From positions 1-52,216 of IMG/VR virus record IMGVR_UViG_3300025655_003190: a stretch of DNA of 52,216 nt. One strand, written 5' to 3'. Source of the stretch: a virus. Numbering within the stretch: position 1 is the stretch's first letter; each line of letters opens with the position of its first letter. The notes under the pieces were generated by a model. It searched no databases. It was not told where the DNA came from and saw only the letters and a list, made by a program, of their open reading frames with translations. Both the position numbers and the translations under genes were made by a program. Shown here in pieces: positions 17,760 to 24,747 of this stretch.

Positions 17760-18875
17760 ATGAACAAAACATACTGCCCATCTATCCACGGTGGTATCTC
17801 AATTAACTTAACTAAAGATGGCCGAGGTGTTGTTAAACCGTGTTGCGAAATTTTTATGCCAATGGTTTATATTGATTCCCTTACCCAACCAATATTTGAC
17901 CACCCTGAGTTTTTGAAACGCAAACAAGCAAACGATCAAAATCAATGGGATCAAGGATGCAACGGATGCCGCGCCATTGAAGAAAGCGGCGGATACAGTT
18001 ATCGTCAAAGTCAAATTGATCGATTCGGAACTTCTAACAATAAAGAACATTTAGCTGTGTTGGACTTAATGTACGACACCAGTTGTAACTTAGCTTGTCG
18101 AACATGCGGTCCAGCATCAAGTACCTATTGGCAAAAGCACCTTAAAGATAACAACATTAAATTACCGGCAATCCAGCCACAGTCTCATCAAAACTTATCT
18201 AATACTGTCTTAAACACCATATTAACGCAACGTATTAAAACTGTTGATCAAGTAAAACTCAGCGGCGGCGAACCATTAATGAATCCAGGCTACTGGAATT
18301 TATTAGAACAAATGATAAACCAAATGCCTGGAGTATTTACTAACTCTGAACTACATGTACAGACCAACGGTACTCATTCATTATCCAAGGTACACCAAAA
18401 TATATTTTCAAAATTTAGATTGGTTAGAATAAGTTTTTCGATCGACGGCATTCAAAGTCAATTTGAATATCTTCGCTGGCCAGCATTATGGTCGCAAGCT
18501 ACTGATAATATCTTAAAAATGAGGGATACTGCACCTTCAAATGTAATGTTTAATTTTGAAGAAACTATTAGTATCTTTAATTTGTTTAATCGGCATCGCC
18601 TTCCAGAATGGATTGCAAACAATATCCCTACTAACCGCGACGGCGATCCAGTAATTTACAATATGCATTTAGCGCACGGTGATTTTTCAGTTCAAAATCT
18701 TAGCAATGAATATGCCGCTGCAATCAATTACAAATTCTTACCAAACAACTTTGTCGAGAATCACAATAACATTTGCGCAATGATAGATAAAATAAATCAG
18801 TTTGACAATTTACGTCAACAAAATTGGCTACACGCATTTCCAGAATTAGCCGAATTCTATATTAGATTCATCTAA
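17760..18875 (+). CDS. Radical SAM protein, twitch-type
   Basis: A 371-residue radical SAM enzyme on the plus strand. DTSCNLACRTCGPASS (near residue 105) is the CxxxCxxC cluster site and VKLSGGEPLMNP (near 163) the GGE motif. Further cysteines lie before the core (KPCCEI, GCNGCRA), an arrangement I associate with phage-encoded twitch-domain radical SAM proteins. ATG 17760 fits the late promoter spacing better than the TTG one codon earlier. The 3' end overlaps the convergent SGNH hydrolase gene by 30 bases. The substrate is unknown; peptide or glycan modification is possible. Confidence 0.82.
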   Translation: MNKTYCPSIHGGISINLTKDGRGVVKPCCEIFMPMVYIDSLTQPIFDHPEFLKRKQANDQNQWDQGCNGCRAIEESGGYSYRQSQIDRFGTSNNKEHLAVLDLMYDTSCNLACRTCGPASSTYWQKHLKDNNIKLPAIQPQSHQNLSNTVLNTILTQRIKTVDQVKLSGGEPLMNPGYWNLLEQMINQMPGVFTNSELHVQTNGTHSLSKVHQNIFSKFRLVRISFSIDGIQSQFEYLRWPALWSQATDNILKMRDTAPSNVMFNFEETISIFNLFNRHRLPEWIANNIPTNRDGDPVIYNMHLAHGDFSVQNLSNEYAAAINYKFLPNNFVENHNNICAMIDKINQFDNLRQQNWLHAFPELAEFYIRFI

Positions 18876-19568
18876 CCAAGATATAATACGTTCGGCAATA
18901 ATCTTATGTCCGGTTTCATTTGGATGTCTCTGTGGCGCAAACACTTCTTGACCGTATCCTTGAAGGTATGCACGCATATTATCCATTGGTGCGTAATATG
19001 TAGGTACCGAAATTGCTCCAGGTATTACATTTAGCACATTAAATTGTACTACCGGGATGTTGTATCTTGCAGCAATGCCATCAAATAACAATAAAGTTTC
19101 GTTTAAATTTTTTAATTGCAATTCGTCGCACATTTGATCGTCGATAAAACTTTTAAATGCATTGCGCCAATTATCTGAATAATTTAAATTATCGTGCAAC
19201 ATCCAGGCACTATGAACATGCTTGTTCCACTCCGGATCACCATGACCTGGCTCATGGGCAGCGTTATGCCAACTCCAACGCCATGATTCCGTTAACCCTA
19301 CTAACAAAATTGTGTCTTGAACATCGTGATTAGACACGTACCACGTAACTGTATCACGCATTGATACTAAACTAGCACCCGGAAATGCAAGATTTTCTAA
19401 TTCTAGCCCGTAGTGATTAGCAACTAATCCAGGGTATCCGTGGGCAAGCCGATACGGGGTATTATAATCCCACCACTTAGGTTGATGTTTAGAATTTACA
19501 AATTCTGGATCATCAAGCTCGTCGCCAAAGGTCCAGGAGCAGCCAAACGCTACAAGTTTCTTAATCAT
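18846..19568 (-). CDS. SGNH/GDSL-like hydrolase
   Basis: A 240-residue hydrolase-like protein. LVAFGCSWTFGDELDD at the N-terminus is the block I motif with the nucleophilic Ser. PGASLVSMRDT gives the Gly block and LLVGLTESWRW a block III-like turn. RHPNETGHKIIAERI at the C-terminus supplies the catalytic His in an HPN context. Family members remove or add O-acyl groups on glycans and lipids, so a role in trimming surface sugars is plausible. I see no signal peptide. No obvious promoter of its own. Confidence 0.65.
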   Translation of the reverse strand: MIKKLVAFGCSWTFGDELDDPEFVNSKHQPKWWDYNTPYRLAHGYPGLVANHYGLELENLAFPGASLVSMRDTVTWYVSNHDVQDTILLVGLTESWRWSWHNAAHEPGHGDPEWNKHVHSAWMLHDNLNYSDNWRNAFKSFIDDQMCDELQLKNLNETLLLFDGIAARYNIPVVQFNVLNVIPGAISVPTYYAPMDNMRAYLQGYGQEVFAPQRHPNETGHKIIAERIISWLDESNIEFG

Positions 19569-19582
19569 ACGTATAATTATGG

Positions 19583-19933
19583 TTAGTAATTAATGCGAAC
19601 TGAATTTACTGTGCCGTCTGTATATTCAACTACAGCACGTAGCCATACAAAGTTACCTGTGAAGTTAACTGCTGTATTGCCATCTTCTTGTGTTGTGCCG
19701 TCTGAAAACACAGTAATGTCTGCCCAATCAGTTGAGCCTGGATTTGTGACTAGACTGCCTTGAACGGTAATGGTTCCAGTAAATCCTGTTACAGAAAATA
19801 GCGCAGTATGGCGACCATCAGCTTGTCCGTAGTACCCGTTACCTTTGACTGCGTCACTGGTTACAGTTTGTACAGAGCTATCGCTAGGATGCGTTTGTTG
19901 TGAAACTAAAAGTTGTGTAGTAATTTGCGCCAT
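19583..19933 (-). CDS. Small beta-rich virion-type protein
   Basis: A 116-residue Thr/Val/Gly-rich beta protein (VTGFTGTITVQGSLVTNP, then WADITVF and GTVNSVRINY). The pattern F-x-GT-x-TVQGS ... W-x-D ... GTV-x-SV recurs in the C-terminal domain of the next gene upstream, so the two share a domain. It probably belongs to the tail or head decoration. The ATG is 5 bases from a GATAAATA late box with no ribosome binding site. Confidence 0.65.
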   Translation of the reverse strand: MAQITTQLLVSQQTHPSDSSVQTVTSDAVKGNGYYGQADGRHTALFSVTGFTGTITVQGSLVTNPGSTDWADITVFSDGTTQEDGNTAVNFTGNFVWLRAVVEYTDGTVNSVRINY

Positions 19934-19938
19934 ATCAA

Positions 19939-19946
19939 TATTTATC
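19939..19946 (-). promoter_or_regulatory. Late promoter GATAAATA, leaderless spacing
   Basis: GATAAATATTGATATG on the minus strand: five bases between the box and ATG 19933. The box overlaps the stop codon of the upstream 245-residue protein (19942-19944). Confidence 0.55.
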
Positions 19947-20679
19947 TTACATATACGCTGCCAACAGTACCACTAGTACTATCAACTTTCAAACGCATAT
20001 AGCTGTGTAAGCCTTCTACATTAATGTATTTTGTGTCTGAGTCTGCGCTGCCAAATGTAGCAGAAGTTAAATCATACCACTCTGTTCCGGTAGGTGAACC
20101 TTGTACAGTTACAGTACCTACAAATGAACTGTTTGTGTATTGTACTGTTTGTAAATATTGTTCTGGTTGCCATTCTGAACTGTAATTTGTTTGACCTGCT
20201 GTAAAACTTGGTAGGGTTATTTCTGAACTTGCTACAAACTCTGGCATTACTGCATCTTGAATATAGATTACACCTCGTGCTCCTGCATTGTCATCAATAT
20301 ATACAGGTTCTGTTAATGTTGAACGATTTACTGTAATAGAATAATTTGCTAATTGCGATTGTATATTGTCTAAATCTGATTCAACAATAGTAAGTTTAGC
20401 CTGGCCACGAGCAGCAACCACTGTTTCTAAGTCTTTAGTGAACAATAATTCTGTACCATCTCTGCTTATTACACGACAGGTAAATGTTAGTCCTGTAATG
20501 TCCACTGGCTTTTGATCCTGATTTAAAAATCTAAATAGGATAACGTTGTCTACGCCTTTCGAGGCTTTTAAGTTCTTACTAAACACTGGTTCCCACCTCA
20601 CATTGTGATAGGCTCCTGTGTTGTCTGATAACAACACTACCTGAGTCTGTTGATATAAATATGCTAAAGTTGAATACAT
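19942..20679 (-). CDS. Virion-type beta-sandwich protein
   Basis: A 245-residue protein. Residues ~30-120 (VILFRFLNQDQKPVDITGLT ... TFTCRVISRDG) resemble the N-terminal immunoglobulin-like domains of phage tail or baseplate fibre proteins of the BppU kind. Residues ~165-245 repeat the beta domain of the 116-residue neighbour (GTVTVQGSPTGTEWYDLTS ... GTVGSVYVR). It is probably a structural or adhesin subunit. A CATAAATA late-like box sits at 20698-20705, followed by an 18-base leader. Confidence 0.65.
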   Translation of the reverse strand: MYSTLAYLYQQTQVVLLSDNTGAYHNVRWEPVFSKNLKASKGVDNVILFRFLNQDQKPVDITGLTFTCRVISRDGTELLFTKDLETVVAARGQAKLTIVESDLDNIQSQLANYSITVNRSTLTEPVYIDDNAGARGVIYIQDAVMPEFVASSEITLPSFTAGQTNYSSEWQPEQYLQTVQYTNSSFVGTVTVQGSPTGTEWYDLTSATFGSADSDTKYINVEGLHSYMRLKVDSTSGTVGSVYVR

Positions 20680-20697
20680 ATATAAGAGCCTTTTAAC

Positions 20698-20705
20698 TAT
20701 TTATG
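20698..20705 (-). promoter_or_regulatory. Late-like box CATAAATA
   Basis: CATAAATA on the minus strand upstream of the 245-residue virion protein. It overlaps the start codon of the divergent plus-strand gene at 20703. Confidence 0.45.
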
Positions 20706-21080
20706 GATACAGAGCTATTTGAAAAAATCACCGATAAGTACCCGTTCCTATCAATAGTTCGGTATGCAGAAAACGAACATGTTGGAATTATTTTAAATCA
20801 AGACTTACAAGTCACTACAATGTATGACTTTGGTAGTATCTACCACGATGATTTAAAACGTTTATTTCTAGAACTAGGCGAGACCTGGTGGTGGGAAAGC
20901 AATCACACCATTCCCATTAATATATTTTTAAAAGCAGATTGGGAAATATTTAAACCATATCTAAAAACTTTTAATAATAAAAATTTAGAAATAGTATCTG
21001 GGCAAGTTACGAGCCTTTCGGATTTAACCAAACATAAAAAGAAACGTAAGAGTATTACTCTTGTGCGGCGTGTTGATTAA
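20703..21080 (+). CDS. Conserved phage protein, unknown
   Basis: A 125-residue plus-strand protein. The N-terminal two thirds contain a predicted alpha/beta unit (FLSIVRYAENEHVGIILNQD, then TMYDFGSIYHDDLKRLFLEL) and a Trp-rich GETWWWES. The C-terminus is basic (KHKKKRKSITLVRR). It reads like the small WWW-motif proteins of marine T4-like phages, with no known role. No clear ribosome binding site. It ends convergently, overlapping the DnaE-like gene by 26 bases. Confidence 0.65.
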   Translation: MDTELFEKITDKYPFLSIVRYAENEHVGIILNQDLQVTTMYDFGSIYHDDLKRLFLELGETWWWESNHTIPINIFLKADWEIFKPYLKTFNNKNLEIVSGQVTSLSDLTKHKKKRKSITLVRRVD

Positions 21081-21615
21081 CGATATTCATATGTAATACT
21101 ACAAGATGTGCGTAGCTCACGGCATGAGCACGTTTAAATGTATACCCGTCATCTGTCTTATCCCATACCGTTTCAGACACTTCTTTCCATGGCTTGCCAA
21201 TAAGGTGTTTCTTTCCTGGTCTAATCATTGCTAAGAACATTGCCATTCGCGGGATAGAATTTACATCAAGATCCTTTAATATGTTAGCATAGTTGTTGAT
21301 ATGTATAATTTTTTCAACAAATTCTGGGTCGTGTAACTTGTGCCACGGTGGTTCTGTATTCATTAACTGGTCATAGTGCGCTTGATCCTTAATATGCTCG
21401 TACACATGAACATTAAGAAAATCAATCTTAAAGTATCCTAGCTCTTCTGCTCTTTTGTAATCAATACTTGCGCAATTACACACAGGATCCACAGGAATGG
21501 GTGTTACGTATACGCCCGAGTTATGTTTGCGATCCTGCTGGCGTGCCGGAATATGTTTAATTAGAGTAAGAATAGAACTTCTATCACCAAAGTCAATATC
21601 AATGTCTGCGCTCAT
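21055..21615 (-). CDS. Miniature DnaE (Pol III alpha)-like protein
   Basis: A 186-residue protein whose motif order follows the catalytic core of bacterial replicase DnaE. DIDIDF (4-9) matches the palm PDxDxDF motif carrying two catalytic Asp. RKHNSGVYVTPIP (29-41) matches the HxxGVVI segment. YFKIDFLNV (61-69) matches the KxDFLGL motif with the third catalytic Asp. IRPG (131-134) matches the finger RPGP, and FKRAHAVSYAHL (160-171) the FNKSHAVAY motif. DnaE is about 1000-1200 residues, so the PHP, thumb and accessory domains are absent. I chose ATG 21615 (ATGA overlap) over 21630. It could be a small polymerase-fold enzyme or a regulatory relic. Confidence 0.65.
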   Translation of the reverse strand: MSADIDIDFGDRSSILTLIKHIPARQQDRKHNSGVYVTPIPVDPVCNCASIDYKRAEELGYFKIDFLNVHVYEHIKDQAHYDQLMNTEPPWHKLHDPEFVEKIIHINNYANILKDLDVNSIPRMAMFLAMIRPGKKHLIGKPWKEVSETVWDKTDDGYTFKRAHAVSYAHLVVLHMNIVNQHAAQE

Positions 21616-22259
21616 AACTTTTGTATCCATTGTGTTAGTGAGATATTCAATTCCTGTTCGAGCTCACTAATCATTGTATAGAAAAACTGTTTATTATCTT
21701 TAGATAATTTTGGTCTTCTGCTTTTATATAGTGTAACATTTATCGGTGTTTTGTCAACCTTGATCGGTGCTGGAAGATCAAAATGAGTTGAATAACGATT
21801 TATAAAGTCTGTATCCGACAACTCGTCATACAAAAAAGTAGCAAACCGATCTTTAAAAAATTCTTTCCAGCGCCGCACAATTAGTCCAGGATGATTTCCG
21901 TGTTCCATCATAATAGGAACAGCAGAATTAAAGTCACCGGACGAATTAGTAAAATTATATAAACTCCATAACATATCCACTGGATCTCGAATAATTATTG
22001 TAGCTCGAACAGTTGCTATATCCGATAATTGCTCAATTAAATATCTATCAATAGCAAACATCGCTGGATTAAAATTAGCAGAATAGTTAAATTGACTATA
22101 CTGATTAATATATTCTTCTATACCTTTACCGTTGATTAACCATGCATTTTCTTTATCGCATCCAGATTGGTCAAACCAACGCTGTTTAATGAGGTTAGTC
22201 CATAACCAGCTAGATCCTGCTTTAGGATATCCAATATTAATAATATGTTGCTTTTTCAC
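21612..22259 (-). CDS. PAPS-dependent sulfotransferase-like protein
   Basis: A 215-residue protein with the sulfotransferase fold signatures. INIGYPKAGSSWLWTNL at the N-terminus matches the 5'-phosphosulfate-binding loop. ATIIIRDPVDMLWSLYN (~86-102) matches the 3'-phosphate-binding RDP...S motif. Such enzymes transfer sulfate from PAPS to sugars or proteins. It lies in the operon with the DnaE-like gene rather than in the glycan cassette. The likely target is a glycan, given the many sugar genes here; this is inference. Overlaps both neighbours by 4 bases. Confidence 0.75.
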   Translation of the reverse strand: MKKQHIINIGYPKAGSSWLWTNLIKQRWFDQSGCDKENAWLINGKGIEEYINQYSQFNYSANFNPAMFAIDRYLIEQLSDIATVRATIIIRDPVDMLWSLYNFTNSSGDFNSAVPIMMEHGNHPGLIVRRWKEFFKDRFATFLYDELSDTDFINRYSTHFDLPAPIKVDKTPINVTLYKSRRPKLSKDNKQFFYTMISELEQELNISLTQWIQKL

Positions 22260-22672
22260 AGGTTCAACACATTTCGTATAATCGGTAAGTTGAATCTATA
22301 TTCTAGTGATCCTCTAGTATATAAAGTATTGGTATTAGACTCAATACGGCCGTCAAACCCATACATTGTACCAGAATAAAGAAATTTTGGTTGCGAGAAA
22401 AATTGATCAATTGTTAAGTTAACAACTTCTAACGGAAAATCGTTAACTACATCATCGTAGACACTCAATTGTAATATCACCGGGTATCTTGTATCAATGT
22501 TTGTAACATCAAAACTAGCAGAAGTTCCTGGGACCATATATTGTTTTACCAGACATTCAGACTGATTTTGCACAACTTTCGCAAAAATATCATATTCCTC
22601 GTAATCACCAATTACAGATTCTGCTTTTTGTGCTTTTGTAGTAATAGTGAGTGTAGTATACGGAGCTACCAT
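22256..22672 (-). CDS. Beta-rich phage protein, unknown
   Basis: A 138-residue protein predicted mostly beta (TTLTITTKAQKAESVIGDYE, QYMVPGTSASFDVTNID). It may be a virion or accessory structural protein, but it lies in an operon with replication-type genes. No motif recognised. Overlaps neighbours by 7 and 4 bases. Confidence 0.55.
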   Translation of the reverse strand: MVAPYTTLTITTKAQKAESVIGDYEEYDIFAKVVQNQSECLVKQYMVPGTSASFDVTNIDTRYPVILQLSVYDDVVNDFPLEVVNLTIDQFFSQPKFLYSGTMYGFDGRIESNTNTLYTRGSLEYRFNLPIIRNVLNL

Positions 22673-23370
22673 CCAGCCTTCCGAAGCATTTCTTTAACAT
22701 ATTCTTGATCAGCAGGATACTTATTAAAAATACGTTCCCACACTTCTGGATTAATGTATTCCCAAATTAACTGTTGTTGATCTGTATTTAAGTTTGTTAG
22801 GAAATCCATGCCTGAATCAGAATTATATATTACCCAAGGACTCAGTGTTCCTTTTGTAATAAGTTGACATACCCGATTTGCATTATTAAAACGTATAACG
22901 TCCTTAGGGTCTGCGTTTTTTTCTTCACCCCAATTGATGCTATATTCCATTGCTCGAACCAATGCACGATCAGCACGTTCTGACACTAACAAATGCATTA
23001 AGTATTCTTGATAGGTACTATCTTTAGCCCAATGGTCTAGTTTCTTGTTGTTTTTAATAACGTATTCAATAAATTCCGATACATTAATAGCGCCAATTGA
23101 TACACAATATCGTCCAAATTTAACAAATGCTTTATAGTAAGGACTTTTAGCAAAATCATCAAATGTTTTTAGCTTTGCCGAACCTTGTGTGTATTCAAAA
23201 AACTTTAGATATGCCTGGTACCCGATTTGAACTCCACGTTCATCCTTTTCCTGAAATCGTTTTTTCTGCTCGCAGACATGTACTGCAAGACTACTTTCGC
23301 GCTTGAATTCTCGCTCGCAATACTTACAGGTATATATATCAGTTGTTTCCGTGAAGTTTAATGTACTCAT
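22666..23370 (-). CDS. Zinc-finger-bearing conserved phage protein
   Basis: A 234-residue protein. Residues 13-31 (YTCKYCEREFKRESSLAVH) form a C2H2/C2HC-like zinc finger: C-x2-C-x12-H-x-C. The remainder is helical (FDDFAKSPYYKAFVKFGRYC, RADRALVRAMEYSINW) with no catalytic motif. I recall similar proteins in marine T4-like phages. The finger and operon context with a polymerase-like gene suggest nucleic-acid binding. It overlaps the next gene upstream by 32 bases. Confidence 0.6.
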   Translation of the reverse strand: MSTLNFTETTDIYTCKYCEREFKRESSLAVHVCEQKKRFQEKDERGVQIGYQAYLKFFEYTQGSAKLKTFDDFAKSPYYKAFVKFGRYCVSIGAINVSEFIEYVIKNNKKLDHWAKDSTYQEYLMHLLVSERADRALVRAMEYSINWGEEKNADPKDVIRFNNANRVCQLITKGTLSPWVIYNSDSGMDFLTNLNTDQQQLIWEYINPEVWERIFNKYPADQEYVKEMLRKAGW

Positions 23371-23785
23371 TTACTTCTTTTTTAGTAACAAGTTTAGATA
23401 ATATTTCAATATCGCTAAGTTTAACAGAAGGAAATAATTCAGATAATTGCTTTTTAATTTCCGAGGACTTGTCTTCCTTCTTCTTCATTTGTAGCCATTT
23501 GTGTTTTTGCGGGCCAATGCCTGGAGCTGCTGCACATAACTCTAACCATTGCAACTTAGGATGCTTATTGATCTCATACCAGTTCTTGTTACAGTAATGA
23601 TTAGCAGCCGCTAGATAATAATGTTGAATTTCACGTGACCCTTCTACACTTGCTCCCCACTTTAACGCAAGAAAGGCACTAAAGCCCTTACGTTCTTCGT
23701 CGCTTAGATTATCATAAAAATCATAATCCTTGCGATCCATTGCCGCAAGCATTTTAAAAATGTCTAATTTAGCCGCCACCTTCAA
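23339..23785 (-). CDS. Conserved helical protein, possibly clamp-loader small subunit-like
   Basis: A 148-residue helical protein (KLDIFKMLAAMDRKDYDFYDN, then HPKLQWLELCAAAPG and KHKWLQMKKKED). The order, a short N-terminal helix pair, an N-x-x-N-K region, then a basic KxKW segment, is reminiscent of gp62, the small clamp-loader subunit of T4-like phages. The similarity is by eye only, and no gp44 or gp45 gene lies in this window. Its neighbour is a DnaE-like protein, which makes a replication role reasonable. Confidence 0.5.
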   Translation of the reverse strand: MKVAAKLDIFKMLAAMDRKDYDFYDNLSDEERKGFSAFLALKWGASVEGSREIQHYYLAAANHYCNKNWYEINKHPKLQWLELCAAAPGIGPQKHKWLQMKKKEDKSSEIKKQLSELFPSVKLSDIEILSKLVTKKEVNEYIKLHGNN

Positions 23786-24206
23786 TATTCCTATCTGGTC
23801 CTGTTAGTACATCCCACATACGATGCTTTTCTACTTCCTGCTCATATTCTGAACTGTCTGGAAGTTGATTAATTATACGTTCAACTTCGCGCATATGTTT
23901 GTTAAACATTTCTTTTAATTCTGGATGACGTTCTTCCATCACATAATCACGTTCCGGGATGTTTAGCACACGTTCAATGATTTTAATACGTTCTTCTATA
24001 TCCCAAGTACCTTTGTCACCGTGTACTTGGATACCTTTGGAAACATTTTTGTCGTTGTTAAGAGATATGTTACCCCAATTTAACCCTGCTGTGTTAATGG
24101 TATAATCATCATAATCATCATAGTTATACGGCACAGTAATAGTTACTGGGTTTCCATTTTCATCATCAATATCTACCATTGTTATAGTAATATTGTCGTC
24201 CTTCAT
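23769..24206 (-). CDS. Conserved acidic phage protein, unknown
   Basis: A 145-residue protein starting MKDDNITITMVDIDDENG at 24206. A longer frame to 24296 would overlap the upstream gene by 89 bases, so it is rejected. The N-terminal half is acidic and beta-rich (PYNYDDYDDYTINTAG). Residues ~70-130 contain two helices (IEERIKIIERVLNIPERDYV, ELKEMFNKHMREVERII). GGGGG precedes the ATG. Function unknown; part of the 24711-21055 operon. Confidence 0.6.
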   Translation of the reverse strand: MKDDNITITMVDIDDENGNPVTITVPYNYDDYDDYTINTAGLNWGNISLNNDKNVSKGIQVHGDKGTWDIEERIKIIERVLNIPERDYVMEERHPELKEMFNKHMREVERIINQLPDSSEYEQEVEKHRMWDVLTGPDRNIEGGG

Positions 24207-24207
24207 A

Positions 24208-24711
24208 TTACCCCCAGGCTTTATTATAATCCACCACTTCGCAGTTGCGAGATACGTCTTTAATAAAGTAAACACATTCTGGATTCTCACCATCACTCAA
24301 TGGAACAGCCAGGTACTGTCCGTTCTTTAATTTAGGTGCATACCAAGAAACTTCATTGTATACATCTACAATTTCAATTGGAAGGAAAGTAGGAGCATAT
24401 GAGCTCAAGCTATTATACTGATATACTTTAAAGTCGCGATCATTTAAACTAGTTAAAGGTAATGCTTCAAGATCGCCAAGGTCATCTTCGCCAATTAGAA
24501 CAGACCAATCCAGCGGCATCTTAATTTGTTTATCGCCAATTTTTAATACAAGTGCCGGACTAGTAAATGATTCTAAAAAGATAAGCGGGATATAAAAGTA
24601 ATCTGGCTCATTTGGATCGCTATTGTCTAGAATAGCAAAGCGCATGTCATCTATTTCTTCTGGCAGCGTATCTAAATTATATGCTGTATTTTCTAGTGTG
24701 TGAATTCTCAT
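24208..24711 (-). CDS. Conserved phage protein, unknown
   Basis: A 167-residue mixed alpha/beta protein (MRIHTLENTAYNLDTLPEEI, DMRFAILDNSDPNEPDYFYI, SYAPTFLPIEIVDVYN). I recall similar proteins beside uvsW in marine T4-like phages, without an assigned function. It is the first gene of the operon down to the DnaE-like gene. The ATG is 6 bases from TATAAT, so the transcript is predicted leaderless. Confidence 0.65.
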   Translation of the reverse strand: MRIHTLENTAYNLDTLPEEIDDMRFAILDNSDPNEPDYFYIPLIFLESFTSPALVLKIGDKQIKMPLDWSVLIGEDDLGDLEALPLTSLNDRDFKVYQYNSLSSYAPTFLPIEIVDVYNEVSWYAPKLKNGQYLAVPLSDGENPECVYFIKDVSRNCEVVDYNKAWG

Positions 24712-24717
24712 GGTATT

Positions 24718-24746
24718 ATTATAGTATAGTTTAGTTCTGATTGCAA
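24718..24746 (-). promoter_or_regulatory. Sigma70-type promoter, leaderless spacing
   Basis: TTGCAA (24741-24746), 17-base spacer, TATAAT (24718-24723), then AATACC and ATG 24711. It fills the 36-base gap after uvsW. Confidence 0.7.
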
Positions 24747-24747
24747 C

